This document shows positions 1 to 10,461 of a DNA stretch of 64,000 bases, piece after piece. Location of the stretch: positions 124,001-188,000 of the forward strand of contig CAJNOP010000085.1 in NCBI GenBank assembly GCA_905250075.1, in the 5' to 3' direction. The position numbers and the translations under genes were made by a program. The notes under the pieces are model-generated. The model was not told where the DNA came from. It made no database searches and saw only the letters and a list, made by a program, of their open reading frames with translations. The stretch is from Rotaria sp. Silwood1 (lineage: Eukaryota > Rotifera > Eurotatoria > Philodinida > Philodinidae). The first letter of the stretch is position 1, and each line of letters opens with the position of its first letter.

Positions 1-424
1 CTCACCTGACTTTTCGGCAGAAACTGAACAACGAATGCTAATTTGATCGACTGTCTACGAGCTTTTGTTGACAGAAAGTATTGTCCTTCGACTTTCTGCC
101 AGAAAAATGGTGATTAGTGCTTAAAAATTGAGTTTTTGCCAGATATTACTATGAAATTTTCAAAAATTTGGCAGAAAGTGTAAGAAATTTTCGCAGAAAG
201 TCGGACATTTTTTCAAGTTTTGGGGGGGGGCTAGACCCCCCCCGCCCCCCCCCCATCGGGAAGCCTGGATCAGATACATATTATTTTAATCATTGTTATT
301 TGCTCTCTCAAATAAACTCTTTTTTTCAAAAGCTTTAAATTGATGCTAGAAAGCTGATTATGGGAGAGATCTTAGTTTCAGTGACGTCTTCAAACATATC
401 AATTCTGATAGAGAATCCTTTCAG
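1..424. repeat. Repeat-rich flank with a recurring TTTCTGCC/GGCAGAAA motif
   Basis: No gene is seen. Positions 1-205 carry five versions of one short motif in both orientations: GGCAGAA near 15, ACTTTCTGCCAGAAA near 91, TTTTTGCCAG near 134, TGGCAGAAAGT near 169 and CGCAGAAAGTC near 193. Such clustered motifs resemble the subterminal repeats of DNA transposons, and the element would be cut by the window edge. A G-run (about 221-230) is followed by two C-runs (236-254) that could pair with it. The rest, 260-416, is unremarkable A+T-rich DNA. The last 8 bases (417-424, CCTTTCAG) are the left copy of a direct repeat flanking the next element. Confidence 0.45.
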
Positions 425-2375
425 GAGGGATGTCCAAGGACTAAGGTTTGGGAATTCTTCCAATTCCTAAAATCACCAGCTAAAAGTGATATATCCCTCG
501 AGGAACTGAGAACTGACCCTCAAGCACTTCACCAAACCTCCTCGGTTCGTCATCAATTCCTTGTCGTGAATAAATCACAAACCTTTGCAACGACAGTTCT
601 CAAACCACGATACCTTCTCATTTCCTCATTTCCTCCCGTGGGTATCGACCGCCGACAGTTCCTCAGATAAGGAATCGAGGAAATACCTAGAACTAACCGT
701 CAAAACCGATCGGGGAAACTGACACCAACATTAGCCACCATCATTCGAATCCCATAAGAAGGATCCAGACAATAACAATTACCACATCAATGCGAGGAGA
801 CGGCGGGGAACTAAGGAATTGTGACAGTTTTGTTGACAGTTCATAGGAACTGAGGTGGATACCTAGAGACTTTCTAGGTATCCACCTTCGTTTCAAGAAA
901 CTGTCACAGTTCCCCAGTTCTCCGGCTTTTTCCTATATATGATATAATTTTAGTATCTAAAGAGTACTACGTCGTTTCCTCTATTTCTCTGGGAAACTTA
1001 GGGTAGGTACCGTGCAGGTATCCACCTCAGTTCCTAGGAAGTGTCAGCAGAACTGTCACAATTTCTCAGTTCCCCAGCTTTTTTCTGTATCCGATGTGAT
1101 TCTAGTATCTAAAGAGTACTACGTCATTACCTCAATCCCCTGGAGAACTGAGGGTAGGTACCGTGTAGGTATTCATCTAAGTTCCTAGGAAGTGTCAGCA
1201 GAACTGTCACAATTCTTTAGTTCCCCGTCTTTTTTCTGTATCTGATGTGATTTTAATCTCTAAAAAGTACTACGACGTTACCTGAATTCCTCGCGGAACT
1301 GAGGTAGATGCCTAGAAGGAACCTACCCTAAGTTCCTATTACTTCGAGAAGGATTGATTAGCTGAGTCGTATACACCTTCGTTAATAGGGATAATTCTTT
1401 ATTTTTCCTGGGGAATTGGTCACGGAAATTTCAACCAAGGAATTGTCATTTAGAACTGGGCAGAACTGTGGAGGGATATGTCAAGGGAACGAGAAGGACT
1501 GAGGCTTTTGATTTTTTTCTGATATAAACTCTATACTTCTTGGGAGGCTTTCTTGATTCATTTAAGGCAGCATAGATACTAGAGAAAGATTTAACTTCTG
1601 CTGACAGTTCCTGGGAACTGAGGTGAATATCTACGCGGTACCTACCCTCAGTTCCCCAGGGGAATTGAGGTAACGACGTAGTACTCTTTCGATAGTAAAA
1701 TTATACCGGATACAGAAAAAAGCCGGGGAACTGAGGAATTGTGACAGTTCTGCTGACACTTCCTAGGAACTGAGGTGGATACCTGCACGGCACCTACCCT
1801 CAGTTCCCCGAGAGAATTGAGGTAATGACGTAGTACTCTTTAGATACTAAAATTATACCATATATAGAAAAAAGCCGGAGAACTGGGGAACTGTGACAGT
1901 TTCTTGGAACGAAGGTGGATACCTTGAAAGTCTCTAGGTATCCACCTCAGTTCCTATGAACTGCCAACAAAACTGTCACAATTCCTTAGTTTCTCGCCGT
2001 CTCCTCGCATTGGTGTGGTAATTGTTATTGTCTGGATCCTTCTTATAGGATTCGAATGATGGTGGCTAATGTTGGTGTCAGTTCCCCCGATCGGTATTGA
2101 CGGTTAGTTCTAGGTATTTCCTCGATTCCTTATCTGAGGAACTGTCGGCGGTCGATACCCACGGGAGGAAATGAGGAAATGAGAAGGTATCGTGGTTTGA
2201 GAGCTGTCGTTGCAAAGGTTTGTGATTTATTCACGACAAGGAATTGATGACAAACCGAGGAGGTTTGGTGAAGTGCTTGAGGGTCAGTTCTCAGTTCCTC
2301 GAGAGATATGTCACTTATAGCTGGTGATTGTAGGAATTGGAAGAATTCCCAAAACTCAGTCCTTGGACACTGCTG
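425..2375. mobile_element. Foldback DNA transposon, non-autonomous, long inverted arms with internal tandem units
   Basis: The left arm (about 425-1335) is the reverse complement of the right arm (about 1600-2375). For example GTCCAAGGACTAAGG at 432 mirrors CTCAGTCCTTGGAC ending near 2369, and the match continues for hundreds of bases. The inner part of each arm is built of about 151-bp tandem units. On the left they start at CTGTCAC near 901, 1053 and 1204; the mirrored GTGACAG sites on the right lie near 1740 and 1893. A spacer of roughly 260 bp separates the arms. The 8-mer CCTTTCAG occurs directly at 417-424 and again at 2376-2383, as expected of a target-site duplication. No open frame for a transposase exists, so it must have moved in trans. 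An 8-bp duplication fits hAT-type elements, but assignment to that superfamily is inference. Confidence 0.85.
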
Positions 2376-2979
2376 CCTTTCAGTTACACAAATGTTTTTT
2401 CAGATTTCTGCTAGCAATTAGCATCGAGAAAAAAAACTTTAAAGTAAAACTGCTCTTAAGTTAAGTTCATCACTATATGAATAATTATGGAAACACTCTA
2501 AGGTTCTGTTAAGTTCAAGTTCGAGTATTTATGAACATTGCTGATTTTGTTTCATTATGTCTATGGACCTTCGTTTTTTTTGGATCATTTATGTCAATGC
2601 ATATATATATCTATCATAGCTAAGTCTGAAGCTCTGTCTCTGTCTTTTTGTTTACTTCTACTTCTTTTTTTGATTAATTAACCGTACATGCTTGTAGTCA
2701 AGACTGATTTCGAACATTCAAGGTCAGTGCATGTTTTGCAAGAATAATGAGGTAATAAAAACAAAGTTTAGATGATGATTCATATTTTGTTCATTGCTCC
2801 TTATATTTTTGATCAGCAATTTAAAAAAAAACAGTGAGTGACATAGAAAGGAATTATAACAACCAGATAAGGCACCGGTCACATGAAGCAACAAATATTA
2901 TCGAAATAGAAGAATTTCTAATGTATATAGACAAATAAATGTAAATATCAGCAAGAAAAAAAAAATAAACGAAGAACTA
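2376..2979. other. A+T-rich intergenic DNA downstream of the KCNQ gene
   Basis: This stretch begins with the right copy of the 8-bp direct repeat (2376-2383). The remainder holds no open frame or repeat that I recognise. Its right part probably includes the 3' untranslated region of the minus-strand channel gene, but I see no clean AATAAA on that strand close to the stop codon. Confidence 0.5.
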
Positions 2980-5900
2980 TTAAACATAATGAGTTCTTGA
3001 GGAATTCATATTATCTTGAAAGAGCCAATAGAGGCTAACAAGACTTTCACGGGATGGATCTCTTGCTGATAATGATGAATGTACAGATGGTTGTGTTAAA
3101 TTTGTTGGAGATGAATTATGTATCAATGACGTTTGTACTGGTTGTGGTGATTGTGATGATGCCGATATCATGGTTCGAGGATGATTTCGTCGTCGTTGAC
3201 GACGATAGGCATAAAAACGATTACCAGCTCGAGTATGATTTATGGTGAGAGGTCCTGTTGGAGTTGGAGTTGAGGTTTGATGTCGAATACTACATTCTAA
3301 TAAACTATTAGTCAATTGACAGAGTCTATCTACTTTCATATCCAAACTTTCTACCTATAAACAAAAATATTAAAATTACATTTGTTTTATAATTAATAAG
3401 ATGATTTTGTTTGTACTGATCGATTGATTATCAAAAAAAGTTATCAAGATGTTTTTCTTAATTCGCAAAAAAGATGATTTGCTTTTACTTAGAATTAAAA
3501 TGAAAACAAATATTGAACAAAAAAATCCAGCTAAGTTTGTTCTTATGTAATACGAAAGAAGTATATCAGATTCGTACCAAAATAGATGTTATAAAAGCAG
3601 TTCCTGTTATAGAAGCAAATTTTTTATCAGTATTAAGCTATTCATACTGTTTAGCCTAAGACTAGATGAATTTTCCTTAATGACATTGACATTTTCACAA
3701 CAGGTACAATGATGAAAAAACAGAATGTTCAACTTTAACTTTAATTTGTAAACAAAATCTGTAAATGACTTGTAAGTTTTGTCGAAATGGTTCAGCCTTA
3801 TTTGTTACATGATTGAACAAGATTTTTCATAAATTTATTCTGCAGAAGTTTAAATATAACTTCAAGAGAATAAATTGTTTTTTATATTCATTTTGTGAGA
3901 TGTTACGGATGAAAGATATTAAGAAGCTTAAGAAAATCATGTAATTCAACTTCAAATTATAGGTGACATACGAAGAGAAAGAAGAATACTCTTGTCTTTC
4001 CACTATTCTTGCGATATACGGAGTTGCCTAGCTCAGATTCAATATTTAGATATCTTCGCTATAACTGTTACTAGCTGTAATTCTGAACAGAAGATCAATT
4101 TGATGCAAAGTTCTTGAGTTGTACATGTACACTAACTAACCTCAAGAGCAAATGTATGTCACAACGTAGTCAGCATGCTATTGGGCGAATGATTAGAGAC
4201 AACCAGTTGTTAGTGACTTGTTCGAGATTATTCTATGACTAGTGGTACTAAAGGTTTCACATTGTATTTTGGAGGTACGCGTGCCTAGTGCAACGTAGTC
4301 ACTCAGCCATGGCGATTCAAAGATATTTTACTTGATATGAATTGTGTAAAGTAATCGAGTTGTCATGCGAATAAACTTGGTTTTCATAAATAATAAAAAA
4401 AAACTTTTTTCAAATAAATTTTGAGATATCTCAATATTGCAATACTTCTCTATTTGCTATAAGGTTTGATTATGCATGCTATGTTAGATATGGCAACGGC
4501 TTATTCATAAGAAAAAAAGCTGATTAGTCTTAATCTGACCAAGAGAAACAAATGATATTATATCATAAAATTAATTTTTTATTGTGTTTGCATTCATATA
4601 TCAACGATCATTAGTATAATTTAAAATGAAATTGAATGGAACGAAATAGTAGTGTCTTCTTGATTGCGCATATTTTTTCTTAATTACAGGCAAAAAAGAT
4701 ATCCGTAAAGTAAAATCGAGAAAAAGAGAGAAAAAAGAATTTTCACATTATGGAAACAAACGAAAATAAATATAGTTAGATGATCAGTGTAGATAGTCCG
4801 ATTTAAGAAAAATTAATTTAATATTTTGTAATATTATTGAAGAAATTAAAAATGTAAATTTCTTCAAGATTAACAGATTTAATTGTCTGTAGATATAATG
4901 AAAATGATTTATTTTCTTCCTCATTCTGAATCTCTATTTGATCTCATTAGAATGCGACTAAAAACTTACAACTACGTAGAAGGATAGCATGGCCAATTAA
5001 ATTCTCATTATCAACCGCATCTAACTCTTCGAGTCTGGATAAGATGTATCCAGGAGTCAGAAGAATCAAACTTGGTTCGGATTAAATAAACAATAACGTT
5101 CGACATGTCTTAATAGAACCACATTAATGAGAATATGAAAACATTTTTGTTCAAGAAAAGCAAGAATATCTAAATGGTCTTTTGAATCTTAATAGTGATC
5201 AAAAGAGATTGTACTTTTTTTCTTATCAATACATCAAGATGTTTGATCCAACGACCTAGACGATCTTAAGTATAAATATAATAAAATTTATATGTTCAAT
5301 TATGTTCGTTAATGAGTTTTTAGTCCATTTATGTTTCTCTTTCTCTCAGTGTTTCATCTAGATTTCCTCTTTCGAAGGAGCGAATTAAAAGTTTGGGAAG
5401 ACGAATATTTATTTTTGGGAGTACAGACACATAGTACAATAACGACAAAGTACATGAGAATCGATCCGATTTTCGAAGAGGCGTCGCTTTCTCGGCCTTT
5501 GCGCTGTATTAAACACTATCATTTTCCAATTCTGCTTTGTACATATTTTTCCTGAGCTGACCAAAAATGTGTCCGCAATTAAGACGTAGTTGCAATAGCG
5601 TTTAAAACAGATATTACCTGTCTTTCAATTTTACATATTCTCGATGTTAGACTTGGGCCTGATTCATAATTATCAATTGATTTCGATGTACCCAATACTT
5701 TATCCAATCTAAAATAAACATTATATATATATATATATCTAGAATAATTTTATATTCTATAAATTTTACCTAGCTTGAAGATATTTCATTCTAGCAAGCA
5801 TATCAACATTGCCTGTTGAATATTGTTCTATAACATCAGTAACATCATATGGACGTAAAGCTTCACGAAATTTTCGTCTTGCTACAAAATATTTAACTTT

Positions 5901-8900
5901 TCGTATAAATCGAATTGTATGTCGATGTGTTGGTGTTAATGATTGAACATCATTTGCATAATATAAATGATCATCTTCACCCTCTATGTGTAAAACAAAA
6001 TTAAAAATTTTTTTCATCAATTCATACATAAGAAAACTAATTTACCGGATGAGGATACTTCTTGTGGTACGTTCATGCATGCTGATGGTGTGATACTAAC
6101 TGTTTCTGAAAGTGTATCAATACAAGAACGCATTGCAGCTACTGTTGAATTTGGTACAGATTTTATATTGGGACTATTACTTCTATTAGAATTAGTTAGA
6201 GGAATCGTTGCAGTTTCTCGTGTTGGTGTGCGTCGTCGAAAACTGACTCGATTTAAAAATGACTGATTATTACGCATTCTAAATGAGCTAAAGGAACTAG
6301 AGAAGAAAAAAAATTATTATAATAATAAACTAGATATGTGTTGTTCATTTTTTAAATAAATTATAAAAAAAAAAAACAAGACATACACTGGATGAGGATT
6401 TGTTTGTGATGTTGTAGTAACATTAGTTTCTTTACGCGGTGGACGTACATGTACTTTCCAAGTTGCTTTTGACAGAGATTTTTCATCAGCTGCATAGACA
6501 CGCCATAGATTTTGTATTAATAAAACTGCAGGAATCTTTCGTCGTTTATAATGTTTTTGACGTTGTTGTTGTTGAACTTTTAATGCAAAACCAGAACCAA
6601 GAATACCCTATAATATTTATTAAAATAAAAATAAAAACTATCTACATATAAAAAAAAAAATACCGCAGGTAGAGCAAAGAAACTAATACCAATAAATGAA
6701 CATATAGCAGCAAGTAATTTACCAATATATGATGATGGTACTTTATCACCATATCCTACCTATATAAATGTTTATCTTTCTTTGTATTTAAAATTTATTA
6801 AAAATATCTTACTGTACATAATGTAATCTATAAAAAGAAGAATGAAAAATTAATTAACAAATATAATAATTAATACAATGATTAATACATACAATTCCCC
6901 ACCATAATGCATCAGCAAATGTTTCAAATTTATGTCGATCAGTTTCAATTAAATTTGTTATTGAACTTGATGTCATTAGATTTGTTGTATTATGAATTAA
7001 TCTTTCTTTTGTTTCAATAATACTATCTTTTTCAACAAGAAACATAATAAATGATGAAAAAATAAGTACTAAAAATTCAATATAAATTGTTGTTATAAGT
7101 TCCTTAAATATGAAAAAAAAAAAAACATGTTAATTATTTAGAATAATAAAAAAGAAAACAAACTTGTCTATGAGCATAAACAACAGAACCTAATAATTTC
7201 CAAGTACCACCACGACGATCCATTCTTAACATACGAAGAATTTGAAAAAAACGTAAACCACGTAATGCTGATGCAGCAAAAACTCCATTACCACCTCGAC
7301 TATTTAGACAAAGTGTTACGACAGTTGCCATAATTACAATAAAATCTATATAAAAATATTCAAATATTTTCATTTTGTTTTTTGTTTCCTTTTATACACA
7401 AACCAAGAGCACAAAAAGGTTTTTTCATAAAACGTAAACGACCCATTACTGTTTGATAACGAGAACGGCAACCTGCACTCCATACACGTAATATAAATTC
7501 AGTTGCAAGCCATATAACTACAATAATTTCCTTGATTGAAAAAAGAAAAACTCAATTAGATATCATTAATACATAGTTATTTTATTAAACAAATATTTAC
7601 AGTTTGTAATAACACAGTTGATGCTATTGATTCATATTCAGGCATTGTAACCACCACAGAAAGAAATAGACATAGAAAAACGGTGAAAAACCTATTGAAA
7701 TCAGAAAAATGTTACATATTTCAAAAAATTTTGATTAATTTCTATTTTATTTTTGTAAGAAATATATATTGTGTCTCATTGTAATAGCTGCTGAGGCGAA
7801 ATCAATAAAATATTTTCATTAACTATCATACTAGTCTTGTTTTTTTTTTTTGTTCTCGGATGTTTCTATGTGCTATATATAGTGATTGACGCGTACTATG
7901 TCACCTTGAATGTCAGGAAATTTTTTCTTAATAATGTCTATTTTAAATAGAGCAGTTAAGAATTCTTCTTTTTTTATTATTTATTTATAAATATTATCTT
8001 CATATACAATATGTTTTCTTTTTATAAACATTACAAATGTTTGATAAAATATATAAATTGATTTATTTATATTAAATTATCTTAAAACAAAAGCAATTAG
8101 TGCATTAAACGACTAGAAACATATTCTCAACAATAATAGTCATCATCAAAAATCAGGTTCTAAGTTTTGATTTATTGAACTATTCTCCAATGTATATTGG
8201 TCAGCAGAACAATTATTGAAACGATTACTAATTAGGAAAGAAATAAAGGATTTATTTTTTTTTCTTTTGACAAAAAAAAAAGTAATGACAATGAATACTC
8301 AGTAAACAATCTTCAAGATTTTATAGAAAAATTCTAAAGAAAATAAAAAACATGAAAACCACATTAATGTTATATGTTTAGTCATTATTGTCAATCTATA
8401 GAAATCTTTGTTTGCATTATATTTAACAAGATCTTGAAAAACATAAATATATCAGAAATTTCTATTTCCTCATTATTCACATGAGTGTACATTAATTAGA
8501 AAAACATTCCAAGGCTTATAAAAACACGTTTTTACATTGTATCTTTTAATTATAACGGTGTCCTTTCCTTCATTAATGCCTAGTTTTTCTCATTTTTTTC
8601 TGTGCATGTAATAAAGCACGAACTGACAAAATCAATATCTCTGCATGGATACACATTTAGATAAATGAACTAATTCTAAATATTGATTTTTCAGTTTTTT
8701 GCAACGTATGCAAAAAAAATAAAAAAAAGCAAAAGAAAACAACTTATGATTAATTCATGTATACTTATTTCTATTCATATAAAAGTCAAGCAATTTGTGG
8801 AAATCAAAAACAAAAAAAGAGAAAAAGAAAGCTTATAGTTTTTTCCTTCATTGATAATCTTATGAATGAAACATCTTCAACACAAATATCGACAAATATT

Positions 8901-10461
8901 GATAGTTGAATGTAGATTTTATCTATTTTCATAGTCATAAAAAAAACACTAAGATCACGTGGAATCGATCATTTTTTTTTAATAACATCTCACGATATGT
9001 CGTAGACTTATGTCAATGGTTCCAAAGGGAAAGAAGCAAAAAAACAAGAAAAGAAGATCCGTTACCGAACTTTAATCGGAGATGACTTTTGCTTATAATT
9101 CTAGTCTTTAGGGCCCTATTCTTTGCAATTAAAATAAGCACTATATGAGCTGGAAAGGTTTTTCCTTTTTCTCTTTTTTCTTTTGTTATCCTATGCCGGA
9201 TGTCGAGCAAATCGATCTTATTGAAATCATTTAATGATTTTTATTGTTTATCGATTAAGAAAATGAGAAGAAGGAAACTTTTGTGTTTTTTCTGTTTTTG
9301 AAGAAAATTAATTTTTTCTTCAGATAAAAAAAGAAAGAGAAAAGATGATAATAGAAAATAAATTACTTACACAAATGTATGATAAATAACAGCTTTATAA
9401 CCGTGTGGTCGTTCTAAAAAATTGTATATACGTAATTGAGTACGTCGATATGTTGCTGAACGTCTTTGAATGGGATGTAAAACAACAGGTTTTCCAAGTA
9501 GTGAAACACGTTTTTCCAGTAACATACGACTATGGTTTGCTGATAGACCAACTAATGGTCGGTATTTTAATGGTGATACATATACAGGATGAAAGTCAGT
9601 AGTTAAACTAGCCGATGGTCCAGTTGTTGTTGTTATAGGCATTGTTGTTGATATATCTTCTCTCATATTTATATATGTAACTGATGAACGTGGTTGAACA
9701 TCAATGCCACTAAGTTGAGGTGTCGATGAACTTCTATGAATGATAGTCGGTTTATCGTTAGTAAATGTTACGCACGCAGTATGACTAGGAGAGTGATCGT
9801 CTTCATGAAATTCTATGGCTGTTGCTGATGCTGTTATTTCTGTTTCTGTTTTACTTGTGTCTAATGGAAAGATGAGGGATGTAGATGGTGATGTTCGAAA
9901 AAATCGATTTCTTTGCGTATGACGAGAATAATTGCGACAACGATGATGTTGCTGCTGTTGCTGTTGTTCATTGTTTTTACTTTCCTCTTCTTTGCTTTTG
10001 TTACTGCCATTACTTTCTTGTTCGTTCTCATCGCCTGTGTAATCATCAGAATCTTTCTCGTCATCATCATTGGCGTTCTCATCTATTGTGATTGATGTTT
10101 GTTGAACATTACTACAAGCGTTTGATGACATTTTTTTCTCGGTTCGTTTTCGTAATATAGAACGTAGTCCTGTTGGGGATGGTTGTTGTTCATATTGTTG
10201 TTTTTGTTTTTGTTCTTGATTATTGTCTATTTTAATGGAAACAAGTTTTGAATTTTCATCATCATCATCTTCTTCTTCTTCTTCTTCTGCTTCATCATCA
10301 CTATCATCGTTGATTTCTGTTTCTCGATAATTTTTCTTATTCTTCATTGATATTGACATATTTTGTTCGAAATTTCTTTGTTTATTTGTTGATAATTCTT
10401 TATAATTATATTTAGTTAAATGATTATTATTATTTTGTAAAGTTTTCAAAGAAGTTTTCAT
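2980..10461 (-). CDS. KCNQ: KCNQ/Kv7-type voltage-gated potassium channel subunit, 12 coding exons, 987 aa
   Basis: A pore-forming subunit of a tetrameric, PIP2- and calmodulin-regulated K+ channel of the plasma membrane. Exons in coding order: 9371-10461, 7601-7691, 7404-7530, 7164-7345, 6893-7102, 6813-6827, 6664-6759, 6387-6607, 6046-6296, 5770-5983, 5618-5708, 2980-3354; total 2,964 nt. A disordered acidic N-terminus (about 1-340) is followed by S1-S6 (about 345-610). S4 reads [19 protein letters not shown]. The filter VGYGD is residues 573-577 and the S6 hinge PAG is 603-605. The calmodulin IQ helix A (I635-Q636), helix B with [13 protein letters not shown] (805-817), and the C-terminal assembly helices (about 820-880) are all present. 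The S4-S5 linker HRQELITT resembles KCNQ1, as does Ile503 where KCNQ2-5 have the retigabine Trp. The turret (523-556) is longer than in vertebrate Kv7 and carries the sequon NTT at 535. The ATG at 10461 is the first in frame; a TTG-initiated extension was rejected. The family call is certain; the subtype is not. Confidence 0.95.
3355..5617 (-). other. Last intron of the KCNQ gene (2.26 kb)
   Basis: The donor GT lies at 5617-5616 and the acceptor TATAG ends at 3355 on the minus strand; both sides are in phase 0. It is far longer than the other introns of this gene except intron 1. It contains one degenerate copy of a dispersed repeat at about 5360-5535. The region 4130-4340 has two CAACGTAGTCA motifs, but I could not assign it to anything. 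Confidence 0.85.
5360..5535 (+). repeat. Dispersed repeat, copy 1 (SINE- or MITE-like), within KCNQ intron
   Basis: It shares an ordered string of short blocks with two other places in the window (35290-35480 and 36505-36690). These are TTTCGAAGGAGCGAATTAAAA, GGGAAG, TATTTTTGG, ACAATAACGA, GAAGAGGCG and a terminal stretch near the T-rich end. Copies are strongly diverged, so the boundaries are approximate. No open frame of meaning is present. This is the same orientation as the copies in the zinc-finger gene. Confidence 0.5.
7692..9370 (-). other. First intron of the KCNQ gene (1.68 kb)
   Basis: The donor GTAAGT lies at 9370-9365 and the acceptor TTCAATAG ends at 7692 on the minus strand. 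The junction splits Val364 (GT|G). Contents are A+T-rich with many homopolymers. No coding potential, structured repeat or RNA gene was recognised. Long first introns often carry control elements, but none can be named here. Confidence 0.8.

Noticed and set aside
9885-10095. Open frames on the plus strand (and another minus frame) inside the first KCNQ exon
   Set aside because: They are shadows of the low-complexity acidic and Gln/Asn codons of the KCNQ N-terminus.
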